Shown: positions 1 to 11,629, counted from the stretch's first letter. The stretch is DNA of 64,000 bases from Epiperipatus broadwayi (GCA_028023455.1 JAQFVV010006543.1:620001-684000), one strand, 5' to 3'. Notes: generated by a model from the letters alone, not told the origin. Program-made: numbers and translations.

Positions 1-151
1 TATCCACTTAATGAATAATATTTTTTTAATATAATTTTAATAATTAGACCCCTCAACAAGATGTTAAAAGTAGATAGAAACCAGCACCCACCTTGCATGA
101 GAGTGGTTAAGTGAAAGCTACACTATAGAAGTATTATTCATTAAGTGGATA
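1..151. repeat. Fold-back (MITE-like) element at window edge
   Basis: Positions 1-20 (TATCCACTTAATGAATAATA) are repeated as the reverse complement at about 132-151, giving a 20-bp terminal inverted repeat around a ~110-bp interior. The interior module at about 50-125 recurs at 378-450. There is no coding capacity. The element may begin before the window, so its true length is unknown. Confidence 0.75.
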
Positions 152-377
152 ATCTAATGAATTACTAATAAAAATTATTAATATACTTCTATTTAATGAT
201 TTGTGTCAAAGTTGTCTTGAAAGCAATAAGTTTATCAATTAAACTGTAGTAATTGGCTATTTATATATATTGAATAATGATAAAGATATGTGTAAGATAT
301 GACATCTAGGCCAACTAGTGAGTGCTGATTCAGCACAAAATTTGCATCTTGGGGAGGTATTTAGTCATATGTTAATG

Positions 378-450
378 TTTCAACCCACTACAAGATGTTA
401 AAAGTAAATAAAAACCAGTCCTGCTTTACATTAGAGTGGTATAGTAAATC
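378..450 (+). repeat. Second copy of the interior module of the 1-151 fold-back
   Basis: This stretch shares the string CAAGATGTTAAAAGTA and the following AAACCAG and AGAGTGGT blocks with positions 55-115, in the same orientation. No inverted ends are visible around it, so it is a partial or older copy of the same repeat. Confidence 0.65.
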
Positions 451-470
451 TTACTAACATAATTCAGCAA

Positions 471-649
471 GTAAACAGGCAAAAACTCTCCATATATTAG
501 TACCACCTTGTGCTAACCAGAGTAATCAATGGATTCCAGGAGGCTTGTGCATAAGATAGGGATTTTATGCACAAGCCTCCTGGCATCCATTGATTACTCT
601 GGTTAGCACAAGGTGGCACTACTATATGGAGAGTTTTTGCCTGTTTACT
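471..649. mobile_element. Near-perfect palindromic MITE (family M1), copy 1
   Basis: Left arm 471-554 and right arm 565-649 are almost perfect reverse complements around a 10-nt loop. Diagnostic blocks are AACTCTCCATA, AGTGCCACCTTGTGCTAA and AGAGTAATCAATGGAT. The same blocks recur near 18434, 29783, 51930 and 62669, so this is an interspersed family. There is no ORF; a non-autonomous fold-back DNA transposon is the simplest reading. Confidence 0.85.
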
Positions 650-1152
650 AACAGTTATGTGCTAGCATGAGATGGTGATCACAACTGAAGATATTGTTCA
701 ATGTAATATTCAACTGTTAATTGGTGGGGAGGGGGAAATGCTTTTCTATCTTGTTAGATATCTATTTACTAATAAATAATTGAACTGACTAGCTATCTAA
801 AAAAAACCAAGCATGCTTGAAAGTTTCCAGTGTTTTGAGTTATTAGAAATTCTAACCACATTTGAACCCTATATCACGACCATTATAGAAAAATAGGCTA
901 GTCTCTAAAGCTAAAAATCATTTTACTATGTGTTCTGTCATAAAGAAAATTCTGACAGTAGTTATATATAAAATGCTTAAAAGGTCATTTTTTATTGGCT
1001 GTTTCAAAAACAGGAACACTTTTGATTGTCACTCTAATTTATTATACATAATTTGTAATTAAATATTAATTCTTAATTAATTGTGAGTTCCAGACTCCAC
1101 TATTCTTGTTGCATTGATTCATGCAGGATAATATAATGGTTCATACTTTAAT

Positions 1153-1200
1153 TAACTGCAGTCACATTCATAGTTTCTTTTATATTAATGACTGCAGTTA
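1153..1200. repeat. Short inverted repeat
   Basis: TAACTGCAGTCA at 1153-1164 and its exact reverse complement at 1189-1200 flank a 24-nt loop. The flanks from 650 to 1690 hold no gene or other repeat that I can identify. Confidence 0.5.
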
Positions 1201-1749
1201 AAATCCAGAATAGTTGTAAAAAATTTAAAGTTAATTGAAGAATTATCATACAATATTAAATATTTTTCAAAGACCCTACATTGTAAACAGCACTGCTAGT
1301 TGTGATATCTGTTGTAATATTAAAATAATTATTTAGTTATTAGCAAATTCTCTGACCCATATATTAAGTGCAAACCAAAACCATAAACAACACAATTAAT
1401 GATTATCAAATCTATGTATACAGTGGCAAAAATAAAGAATTGAATAAAATCTCTTACAAATCTATCTCATTGATGAAGTCTTTATAGATTCTTTTATGAT
1501 GTTTGTTATTAGTTCAATGTCTAAAAAAATCAATAAATGTATAAATTATGCATACCTCTTGTAATATGTGTTCAATCTAAAGAGTGTAGAATTCAACAGT
1601 CAACTTATTATCATTATTTCAAAGACAAGTTGTAGATCAGAGTGAAAAAAAATGCATCAGTATGACAGGAATCAATAAGCATGTGAATCAAATGTTTTCT
1701 TTGCAAAATTGATGTGAGGTAAGGAAACTTGTTGAATTTTCAACTCAGA

Positions 1750-3075
1750 AAAACATAAGTTCTGATAACTTTGCTAAAGAAGTAGGTGAAGAAAAAAAAA
1801 TTTTCACAAAATTATATACCAAATATCTAAATGATAAGACATACCACTGATTGGAAGAATGCAGTATTTTAAAAAGGTGATAAAAAATACCAGAAATTAC
1901 AGACCTATCAATCTTTTATCAGTTCTATACAAAATTTTTATCAAAATAATTACAACTCGTTTACAACAAACTTCGAATTTTAACCAATCAAAAGAAGAAG
2001 CTGGATTTAAACAAGGTTTTAGTACATTAGATCATATCCAAGTATTAAGAGAAGTTATAGAAATGACCAATAAATATGAGTTGCCATTATGGTTTGGATT
2101 TGTACAGTATAAAAAGGTATTTGATTTTATAAGCACTTTTTCAGTGACTAAAGCATTGAATCATAAAGGTATAGACCCAGTATACTGTCATATTCTGAGG
2201 AATATTTATAAAAAGATAACAGCAACAATTAAATTACATAATTATACTAAAAGATTAACATTGAGAAGGGTATACGGCAAGATGACTCCATATCTCCAAA
2301 ATCTTTTACAGCAGTTTTGCAAGAATTATTTTGTGGGTTAAAATAGGAAACTAATGGAATGTAAATGGAAATTATTTAAGTCATCTAAAGTTTGCAGTAG
2401 TTGGTTTTGCAAATAATCCTTTAAAGCTTCAAGATTGCAAGAGTTAGCAGATGAAAATAAGAAAGTAGGATTAAATGTAAATGTTAAAAAGTCTAATGTA
2501 ATGTTTAGTCGATTTTCTCAAAAGAAAATAATAAAGATTGATAATGATGACATAAATACCTTGGTCAGATTATTATTACTGATGGAAACATAATGAATGA
2601 AATTAATCATAGAATTAAATTTGGTTTGAGTGCTTTTGGTAGAAATAATTTAACATTAAAAGGAAATATGACTATATGTATGAAAAAAAATGTTTTTAAT
2701 AAATGTGTTTATCAGTTCCTACTTATGGATCTGAGACCTGGACACTTAACTAAACAGAAATGTTTGAAGTAACAATAATATATTGGAAATGAAATACATA
2801 GTTGAGAGAACTAATAGATGCTACTGATAACATTTAAAAAATTAAGAGACAGAAGTAGAGTTGGTCTGGACATATTGCTAGAAGGGATAAGAATAAATAG
2901 ACAGTTGAAATCTTAAACTAGATTCCAAGAGATTGTAAATGATTTAGAAAAAGACCACGAGATGGGTGGATGAAATAAGAAAGTGTGCTTGTGGGAGAGA
3001 TTGGAGATGGACTGAACTTGGAGAGATCTTCATCCTGCAGTGGATCAATAATGGTTGAAATGACGAAATATGTAT
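1750..3075 (+). pseudogene. RTE-type LINE, 5'-truncated reverse transcriptase pseudogene
   Basis: This is the reverse-transcriptase and 3' part of a non-LTR retrotransposon. The longest open piece (1859-2341) reads through the RT blocks NYRPINLLSVLYKIF, EAGFKQGFSTLDHIQVLRE and a block equivalent to FVDYEKAFDSI (here FVQYKKVFDFI). These are the order and spacing seen in RTE-clade elements. The catalytic box follows a frameshift at about 2370-2400 and reads FAVV instead of FADD, so the enzyme is dead. Later segments (SKVWTR-like, HIARR-like) are in broken frames to about 3070. The endonuclease half is missing. Related copies lie at 14395-14640, 18670-18905 and 20530-23260. The RT assignment is firm; the exact clade name is inference. 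Confidence 0.85.
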
Positions 3076-4930
3076 ATACATGTTTAAAACATATATGACA
3101 CACGCATATATGCAAGCAAATCTAAAAAAATCAAATGTAGAAAATTATTTTTTTTATTCATTTCTATTTTTTTTTATATTTACTATTTTTTAAAATCACA
3201 GATAACTAAATCTGCAACCATGGAGATCATGGGTATAGAGGAATATTATAGCTTCGGTATTAACATATAAATCTTCCTTTTTTTATATTTAGTAATAATA
3301 GATATATCTGCTGCATTGTGTACTTATTGTATGATAGACTTTTTATCTATCTCAAGATTTATGTTACTATTCACTCTTTTTAATTATTAAAATGCCAGAT
3401 GGATTTCTAAAAAAAAAGAATTAATTATATGATGGCTAGATGAATTTCATTTTAAGGATATATGTATTTAGGGGAAATGTTTATTGTTAGGAATATGCGC
3501 TTCGTTTCTCTTTTCCTTTCATCCAAAAAGAGGAATAATGAATTGGAATAATCCCATGGCCTCAATGGGGTATATATATATAAAGCATAAGAAGAAAAGT
3601 AAAAATGAACATAAACAAAATTTATAAACAATTACCTAAAATAAGATCTGAAATAAGTGAAGTATGATTCTATATCAATTTATCTTTAAATTAGAAATTT
3701 ATTCCCAATGTTCGAAGATTTTAAAATGATATAGTCATAAAATAGCATATATTTCTGAAATCTTAAACCTTATGAAATCATTCCACTCCTGCAAACTTTA
3801 AACCAGAGTAACGCCCAATTTTGCAAATTGGGTGAATGAATCCTTTATTTTGTTTCTATTATTACTTTACTTCAGATTTTAGAAGAAAAAGGTTATAATA
3901 GGTAATATGTGTACAGTATATATATTTAATGTTGCTCAAAACTAAATAGTGCACACACGTAGTAATTCTACTGTATCCATAATTTCAAAATCTGCAGTTT
4001 GCACTGAAAAATAAATATAAAAATTAGAAATAAGTAATGATTTTTTTTTTTTAATTTTGTAAAAGAATTTTTTTCCTAGTGCATTACAGTGCATACACAT
4101 ACTCGCTCGCATATGTGTATCACACACATTTTTAAAATACATATGCATATATAAACAAACATGTATCTATATATGTTATACGTGTTTTCAACATGTATAT
4201 ACATATAAACACATACCTTATATATGTGTATGTTAAAATTTCATATTAAAGTACCCTTTACCACTATTGCATATTTCTATATTTGTGTTGCACTTTAGAA
4301 TTGAATATCATAGAAGTAGGGAAACCAAATATTATAATCACTGGGGACAGTTGTTGTCTTATTAAGATTAGAAAAAAAAACTTCTTTAATTTAAAAATAT
4401 TAATAGTGGTCTTTTTATGAGCAGAGTTTGCCTAAGTGCCATGAATGCTGCTCTGATATTTTGAGTAGATGGTGTAATCAATATTTTAGGTTTTCTATGT
4501 ACTCTCTCATTTTCTCTATTTTTTGCTTACCGTATTTAATCACTCAAACTATTGCTCATCTTCCTGTAATAATAGGACTGCTTATGCATGCGTCTGGATT
4601 TTTATCTTTTAATTACTGCTTTTATTATTCATTTTTAATTAGAAGTATCATACTTGTTTATAAACATGATCCGTAATTGAATAATTGTGTATTTTTTAAA
4701 AATAATAATAATTATAAGATATATGTATTCAAACTTCACCTAAAAAGTCAAAGATTGAAAATGGAAAGTGATTTCAGACAATTTCGATAATCAAAATTTA
4801 TCTAGATAATAAAAGGATACTAAGCATATGAATTTTAAAATGAAGAATTGGATAATTGGTTTGTAATTGTTTTAATATAAATTGTGGTAGCTCATATGCA
4901 GATGAGCTACCAAAAACTCTCCACAAGTCA
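3076..4930. other. Non-coding AT-rich stretch
   Basis: No gene is supported. Small open frames near 3942-4148 and 4428-4676 lack any recognisable motif and have the composition of chance ORFs. Between about 4085 and 4235 there is low-complexity alternating AC/AT/ATG sequence. A 10-bp hairpin (GTAGCTCAT...ATGAGCTAC) sits at about 4889-4910. Confidence 0.6.
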
Positions 4931-4935
4931 TATAT

Positions 4936-5022
4936 AAACTAATACTATTCCGTCAATAAATGAAACAGTGCACAACGAACCCACTTGTATTTTTTCATTT
5001 ATTGACGGAGTTGTATTAGTTT
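4936..5022. mobile_element. Fold-back element with ~29-bp inverted ends
   Basis: AAACTAATACTATTCCGTC...TGAAA at 4936-4965 is mirrored at 4994-5022 (TTTCATTTATTGACGG...AGTTT). The loop is about 28 nt and holds no ORF. It has the size and form of a very short MITE. AACTCTCC just before it resembles an M1 fragment that it may interrupt. Confidence 0.7.
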
Positions 5023-6049
5023 GAATATGGCTCACTAAGGGTTTTGATTAGATTCCGCATAAATTTAATTGTTTTAATATAAAATTCAGATTGTTTGTTG
5101 TTTTTTTTAATAACAACAAACATATAACTTTTACAAAATTGTGCAGTTGATACATCTAAATAAAATTTAATAGTTGCTGACTTAATTTTTTTTAATTATG
5201 ACTAAAAAATTTCTAATTTTAGTTATTTGTTTTAATTTCTTTGACTGAAGATGGCAAGTATTGAAGATAAAAGTGAAGTGCATTCTCTGGTTAACAAAAT
5301 TCAACTGCACAAAACAGTAACAAAAAAATAAATCTGGTTTTCCATTATAAATAATTATCAACAGAGGTACTTAATCATCATCTGATGTTCTGTATATTGA
5401 TTGTAATATAATGTTTTTGTCAATTAATTCAAAAGTTACTAAATCATTTCAAAGTTGCTAAAATATTTTTTCTAATAAAAATTAATGTACTCCCACTTTT
5501 TTTATTTTACAATTCATAATATTATATAGAGTGAGTTCTTTATTTTTTTATATTTGTTTCAGTTAATATTAGAAAATCAATTAAATTAATATAACATATA
5601 GTGGCAATTAATTGATCCCATTTATTTTTTTACACTGCAAATATTAACATGAAAGATATTATAAATATTATTTCCAATGTTACATTCTTTAATTTCTATT
5701 TACCAGTCTTCATATGAATAAAGTTATTTTTATACATATCTTCAATGTGTTCTGTTATTGCCATCATATCCATTTTGAATTAAAATATATTTAGGCATAC
5801 TTAATATACAACTTTCAAATTATTTATATCATTTTTATTATTTATATACAAAAGAAAGGTATATGGCTTTATTGCTCAGGAATTCATAAGAAGTTTAAGC
5901 ACCAAACCTGTGAGTGTGATCTGAGACCGCCCGATCCCAATTCAAATTCTATACCAACTACGCTAAACTATATAAGGCAATATATATTTTTCTCTCCATT
6001 ATTTTTTTTTATAGAAAATTTGTACATTTTTAATCTTATAAATTTATGT
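5023..6049. other. Non-coding AT-rich stretch
   Basis: I see no ORF with motif support and no inverted or tandem repeat of note. A weak tRNA-like A-box-like string on the minus strand near 5940-5960 could be the start of a decayed SINE, but no matching B box is convincing. Confidence 0.5.
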
Positions 6050-6265
6050 AAGTAAAGAGACTTGAACTTAGGATTATACAATCGATATTTGTTCTCCACT
6101 CCATCTCAAACAACCAACACACATGATCACATACATGTAAAAAAAGGATAGATGATCCCCAATATACATATTTCATGCAGAATCAATACTCATCAGTCAG
6201 GCCAGATCATAATCTTCTACACATACATACAATCAATGCTCATCTTATATTTTTTGTTTCATTGT
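6050..6265 (-). mobile_element. Decayed tRNA-derived SINE (family S1)
   Basis: On the minus strand this shares ordered blocks with the better copy at 24350-24650: the GATCCCCAATATACATATTTCATGC region, the GGCCAGAT region, and the run of ACACATACA followed by AATCAATGCTCA. It is a diverged relic of a SINE with a tRNA-like head. Confidence 0.6.
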
Positions 6266-6579
6266 ACTTTTAGTTTCCCATAATAAATTTATACTCCCCT
6301 TTGTTTCCATTTGAATTAATTAATTGATGGTCACACTATGCTTTTATATAAAGTTACATATAACAATCATGAAAAAATTATTTTTTGTAGTGCATTAATT
6401 CTTAAATTAAATAAAAGCATTGTAAAAAAGTATATATATAAATAACTATAACCATTAAGCGTCAGTATTTTTAAATCATATAATAATAATTCAATCAAAT
6501 TTATTGGTTGTTTTCTATTTCCTGGTGTCAGCCACATGACGGTGCTATTTCTAGGTCAATTCCTAGAATTATACCATTT

Positions 6580-6700
6580 CAGCAGCCTACATCCAACCTA
6601 AGAGGCTTCTTTCCATGATAAAACATAGAAAGGATGCTCGCAGCAGCCTCAGCCAACCTAAGAGGCTTTTTTCTACGATAAAACACAGAAAGAGTCCCCG
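6580..6700 (+). repeat. 61-bp tandem duplication
   Basis: Two head-to-tail units, 6580-6640 and 6641-6700, both begin CAGCAGCCT and share CCAACCTAAGAGGCTT and GATAAAACA. Differences are scattered substitutions. The unit is more GC-rich than its surroundings. No function is apparent. Confidence 0.8.
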
Positions 6701-6984
6701 CCGGTATGGATTTTGTTATTAACTTTATCATCATGCTAGAATGTCTATTTTTTTTATACTTTGGTGTGAGAGTGTGTTGATTTTAGTCTGTCGTTATTAT
6801 TTAAAATTTCATTACAAAGGTTTTTTTTTTCAAGTGCTCTAACCTATTGTTATGTTGTAACTTTATTAACAATGTCCTGAAGGTTCCATTACGAATGGGT
6901 AATCCTTAAAAATTGCTTTTAATGGTGCAGAATGGCAGTATTTCGAGAATCATGCGAAAAATAACGTTTTTGCTAGAATTCGTC

Positions 6985-8045
6985 CATGACAAGTTACTTT
7001 ATATATATATATGCACAAACAAAAACAACCCAGTGTCTGATTATTAGTAATTACTTGTCCAAAAAAAAAATTAGTTGGACATTATTTTTTTACATTTACT
7101 ATTTAAATAAGATTAGTTTTTTTATCTACACACTAACAAAAACAACCCAGCTTCTGATTAATTACTATCCAAAAAAAAAAAAAAGAAAGCAAATTAGTCA
7201 GGGTTTGATTTTTAAATGTAGTATTTGAATTACGGTACTTTTTATATATACACAATATTTAAACAAAAAAAAACCACTTTCTGATCAATTACTGTCCAAA
7301 AGAAATGCAAATTAGTCAGCTATCATTTTTAAATTTAGTATTTAAATAACGGTACCTTTTTATATAGACACACTAACAAAAAGAACCCACTTTCTGATTC
7401 ATTACTGTCCTTAAAAAAGCAAATTAGTTGGGTATCATTTTAAAGTTGTAGTGTGAATTTTTTAAATGTTGTGGGTAAATTGAATAATGTAGAATTGCGT
7501 CTTATTTTCGATTAAAAAAAAGACCGTAACTTTTTATATATACACACACAAAGAAAATAAAACCCACTTTCTGATTAATTACTGTCAATATCCAAAAAAA
7601 AAAGTTATTCGCGGGTATCATTTTTCAATTTAGTATGGCTTTTGATATCTACACACTAACAAAAACAATCCATTTTCTGATTCATTACTGTCCAAAAAAA
7701 AAAAAAAATGCAACATAGTCGGGTATCATTTTGAAATATAGTATTTAAAGAACAGTACTTTTTATATATATATATACTAACAAAAAGAACCCACTTTCTG
7801 ATTAATTACTGTCCAAAAACAAAAAAGATAAAGCAAATTAGTCGGGTATCATTTGTAAATTTAGCGTGAATGTAGCAATTTTGTGTAAATTGAAAAAAAT
7901 GTATAATTGCATCTTATTTTCGATTAAAAAAAATCCCGTAACTTTTGACAGATACACACAAACAAAAACAACGCATTTTATGATTAATTACTGTCCAAAA
8001 AATGTCAATTATTCGGGTATCATTTTTAAATTTAATGTGAATTTC
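6985..8045 (+). repeat. Diverged satellite: about eight tandem units of ~110-175 bp
   Basis: The blocks CACACTAACAAAAACAACCCA, then CTTTCTGATTAATTACTGTCC, an A-run, and TTAGTCGGGTATCATTTTTAAA recur in the same order at starts near 7010, 7125, 7250, 7368, 7548, 7650, 7780 and 7955. Unit length varies because some units carry an extra segment (GTGAATTTTTAAAT...GCGTCTTATTTTCGATTAAAA) at about 7450-7520 and 7868-7935. Short open frames within it are by-products of the repeat. Confidence 0.85.
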
Positions 8046-8305
8046 TAAATCTTTTTTTTTTTTTTAAATAATAATATTATTTACTATTAGTTCCTCTAAT
8101 TTCCTATTACCAAAACTAAAAGAGCTGATATTTATACAGATAGAATCACAGGCCCGGCAATCGTAATATGTATGGGTTTTTGATTAGCATCAACGCCATC
8201 AAACGGCTGGCACGAGGGAATAGAAAACAACCTCTTTATCAACCATTAATACAAATGTACGCAAAATAAACTTATATTATCCATCATTCAGTCCATTCAA
8301 ATTTC

Positions 8306-8660
8306 TCACAATTCTTTTGTTTTTATATTAGCTGATACTCTATTCATTAAACCCTCACTATTCCTAGATATCATCATTGCCTCTTTAATTTTTCGTTTTT
8401 CATTACACCTTTCAATTTGAATAATTTTTACATCTCTATTGTTAAATTTAAAACCATAATTACATGCTCTATTGTGATCAAAAATAATTGATGAAGTATT
8501 CATACTTACTGAAGATATATTTTCTTTTGTACACATTTATACAATATCTTATGATCATTATATCATTTTTGTAATGTACATTTTGATTCTCCTATATATT
8601 TCATTCCACAACCACATACCAACATAAATATAACATAACTTAATTCAAACTTAGACATCT
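8306..8660 (-). pseudogene. Penelope-like element GIY-YIG endonuclease fragment, left arm
   Basis: The open piece 8306-8536 on the minus strand encodes the last ~75 residues of a PLE polyprotein: SIIFDHNRACNYGFKF, then VKIIQIERCNEKRKIKEA and the end block ANIKTKEL. This matches the usual C-terminus in which a basic R/K-K-IKEA helix follows the GIY-YIG core. The core itself (a CGMKYIGES-like string) lies upstream in another frame, with the same frameshift as the right arm. Nothing remains of the RT domain, so it is a dead 5'-truncated tail. Confidence 0.8.
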
Positions 8661-8729
8661 TGATTTTATAATTATTTATCATATCATTTATATTATTTGA
8701 AAATTCTAAAACCAAGATTTCTAAGTTTG

Positions 8730-9079
8730 AATTAAGTTCTGTTATATATATGTTGGTATATGGTTGTGGAATGAAATATATAGGGGAATCAAAATGTATA
8801 TTACAAAAATGATATAATGATCATAAGATATTGTATAAACGTGTACAGAAAGAAATTGTAACTTCAGTAAGTATGAATACTCCATCAATTATTTTTGATC
8901 ACAATAGAGCATGTAACTATGGTTTTAAATTTGACAATAGAGATGTAAAAATTATTCAGATTGAAAGGTGTAATGAAAAAGGAAAAATTAAGGAGGCAAT
9001 GGTGATATCTAGGTATAGAGAGGGTTTAATGAATAGACAATCAGCTAATATAAAAACAACAGAATTGTGGGAAATTTGA
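8730..9079 (+). pseudogene. Penelope-like element GIY-YIG endonuclease fragment, right arm
   Basis: At 8757-8800 one frame reads VYGCGMKYIGESK, the GIY-YIG core of the PLE nuclease, and ends at a TGA near 8806. The frame then shifts to the open piece 8831-9079 (SIIFDHNRACNYGFKFDNR, IERCNEKGKIKEA, ANIKTTELWEI). The nuclease would nick target DNA for retrotransposition. The lesion is shared with the left arm, so the break predates or was copied with the inversion. The ORF stop is followed 51 nt later by a hammerhead-like fold (9131-9173). Confidence 0.85.
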
Positions 9080-9130
9080 ATGGATTGAATGATGGGTAAT
9101 ATAAGTTTATTTTGTGTACATTTGTATTAA

Positions 9131-9173
9131 TGGTTGATAAAGATTGTCAGTGATACAATCAAAAATATTTCCA
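9131..9173 (+). ncRNA. Hammerhead-ribozyme-like motif after PLE ORF (locus A)
   Basis: Seen: stem I TGG (9131-9133) with CCA (9171-9173); core TTGATAA (9134-9140) plus one A; stem II GATTGT/ACAATC (9142-9147/9155-9160); AAAA (9161-9164) where the hammerhead has GAAA; stem III AA-TA-TT; expected cleavage after T9170. Known: PLEs carry hammerhead ribozymes in their terminal repeats. The core differs from CTGANGA at positions 3 and 8, and G12 is lost, so activity is doubtful. The layout matches 61878-61919 exactly from the core to the cleavage site apart from stem II length. Confidence 0.6.
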
Positions 9174-9269
9174 GTAAAGAATATATTGTTTAAAATTTGA
9201 ACTATGTGTTAAATAAATTTGTTTGAATTATTATATATATATGTCTAATAAGATTTATATTGTAATAAA

Positions 9270-9990
9270 AGTAGCATTTTAAAAAAGCAAGTATTACCTA
9301 AACATTCCAAAGGGAAATTGAGATTTCAACTTTCTTTTCCTTTCTATAAATCTTTTCTTTTGTATAAATCTGTAAGTGCCCATAAAATAATAAAGGTGTT
9401 TTCTTTAAATATATAGTGCCATTTATTGCACCAAACCAAACACTTACCAAACTAATTTGAATCCAATTTGAAATGTTGTCCACCAACACTGTTACACTCA
9501 ACCACCCTGAAATATTCTGCAGAGAAGATTAAAAATCAAATACAAGATTGTTATTTTTATTAAGACAACATTTTAAAAAAGCATGTTTTACATAAACAGT
9601 CCAAATGAAAATTGAGATTTCATCCTTTCTTCCTTCTAATTTTAATTACCTATAAATGCTTTTAAACATTTTTTTTCTTAAATTAAAGATGTGTTTAAAA
9701 GTGGTTACAAGATTTTTGCTTTTATTAAGGCAGCAGTTTGAAAAAGCAAGTTTTATATAAACATCCAAAATAAATTTAAGATTTCATCCTTCACATCTTT
9801 TCTTCTTTTTATTTTAATTAACTGTAAGTGCCCCTAAAATGTCTTCCTCAAATTAAATGAAAGTATCTACTTCAAAAGTATTATATCATTTATTGGGCAT
9901 GATTCGAACTTACCACTTTTGATCTGAATACAATTTGGAATGTGGTCCTTCAACATTATTAGCAAAGGCAACTCTGAAATATTACATTAT
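9270..9990 (-). repeat. Threefold tandem of a SINE-like module
   Basis: The block TTTTAAAAAAGCAAGT...AAACATTCCAAA...GAGATTTCA recurs at about 9275, 9568 and 9733. The first and third units also share a later block (ATTTATTG...ACTTACCA...TTTGAATCCAATTTG-like, then CTGAAATATT). On the minus strand near 9900-9925 the string AAGTTCGAATCATGCCC resembles a tRNA B box, suggesting a SINE head. The middle unit is shorter. The 67-residue frame at 9298-9501 has no motif. Confidence 0.65.
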
Positions 9991-11629
9991 TATATTGGAT
10001 TGTAATATCAACTGAACACATGTACAAAATTTGAATAAAATCCATTAAAGTAGAAGGGTGTTAAAAATCAGTTAAAGGAATTTGACCCTAATAAATAGAA
10101 GTCTTAAGTTAAATAAAAGCATTTAAAAATATTTTAAAGTTCTAAAAATTTAAATAATTAAAATTTCCTATATTTTATATGCATGTCAAAGATATAAAAT
10201 TTTAATATATATAAATACATTTATACACATACATGAATTTATATTTTGAATTTGCCCTTGCATACATTGATCATTATTACCATTAGCATTGTAATGACAT
10301 TTTCACTGATTACCATCACCCATCTTTTGGGTAATAAAGATCATTCAAAAATATTGCACATTTTGGCAACATCCCTGGATAACATCTTCCTGAAAGATTG
10401 CTTTTGGGATCCAGTGGAAATGTAAGTATAATACTAATGTTGATAATGGCAAATGGGTATATGGTCAAATCCAAAATATAAGTTCATATCTTTTATCAGT
10501 GAAAATTTTCACTTTCATATATATATAAATTAGATATTGAAAGCTAAAGTAAAGTTTATAATAAATTAAATTATGCCTTTTACCATTAAATAATGTAACC
10601 AAATAGTTATAAAAACCCCAAAATATCCAGGTTTTGTACATAAGCAAAGAATAAGACCTCACCATGTCATATGTTGTAATTTACATTTCTAGTCTGCATA
10701 AATGTTCGAGATGTATTTTTTTTATTGTGAACTAATTCATAATAATTTCTCTGAATTGAAACATATGTCATGATGAGATATTTGTTTTGATTTTTGCCAT
10801 ATATATATAGATAATTAAATATATTGAAAATGTTATAATTATCTGGCTAGAGTATTTAATGTTAATCCCAAAAGTTTGTCATATTTATAATTATAAAGTT
10901 ACATATTTTAAAACTGCATTTTGATTTTCATGATATCTTCTCTTGAAAATTATTATTATTTTATTCTTTTCTCCTCTTCTGCAAACACATTAAATTCATG
11001 ATAATATACCAGTACTCAACAAATAACATAAACATCTTTTAATTATTTGATCTTATAATAAGATTATTCATTGGTAATTGAAATCATTCTTTTTTTTTTG
11101 CAGACTGAAGATGACTATCAAGTAGACCTGAAACACGATAGATAGTGAACCTTTAATTAAAAAATGTTTAAACCATTTTTTTAGTATTGATTTATCATCA
11201 TCATCATCATGAGTAGTCATTCTTAACAGATATATTTTAATTTTTTTAAAAAATAGAAAGACAAAAAATAAAAAGATAGAGTAATTGTTGTGTATGTATT
11301 TAAATATTAAAAATATAGTTAGGCAAAATGTAATTTCATTATCACAATTAGTGCAAAGAGATTAGCAGTGGTATGAAAGATTCAACATGATGGCATCTTA
11401 ATGAAAATACATCTTATTGATATTAGCTTTAAGATTTGCTTTTATTTTTAATAAATGTTTTTTTTTATAAATATTTTCATTTCTACCACTGAATGATTAG
11501 TTTCCAAAAAAATCATGTGACATCCAGGCATCATAAGTGACAACTTAAGTTTTTAACTTAAAACTCTCAAGTCCATTGTTCTAAAACTCTGGTAAACTAT
11601 ATATAGAATGTTTACTCTATTGCTTTTTT
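9991..11629. other. No gene seen
   Basis: AT-rich unique sequence with short homopolymers and a small ATC run at about 11195-11210. Small open frames lack motifs. No promoter, RNA gene or mobile-element signature was convincing. Confidence 0.5.

Larger units (their letters stand above)
8233..9143. mobile_element. Palindrome of two inverted Penelope-like tails
   Basis: Left arm 8233-8674 and right arm 8703-9143 are reverse complements with scattered substitutions, separated by a ~28-bp spacer. Each arm encodes the C-terminal GIY-YIG part of a Penelope-like element (PLE), reading outward from the centre. The outer breakpoints fall inside the hammerhead-like motif that follows the ORF. PLEs are known for inverted and tandem copies, so this probably arose during retrotransposition or by later inverted duplication. 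Confidence 0.85.

Noticed and set aside
3942-4676. Two ORFs of 68 and 82 codons
   Set aside because: They have no motif and show chance composition for AT-rich DNA; one lies in AC/AT low-complexity sequence.
7000-8045. CRISPR-like array of regular repeats
   Set aside because: The units are tandem and diverged with no unique spacers, and the genome is eukaryotic.
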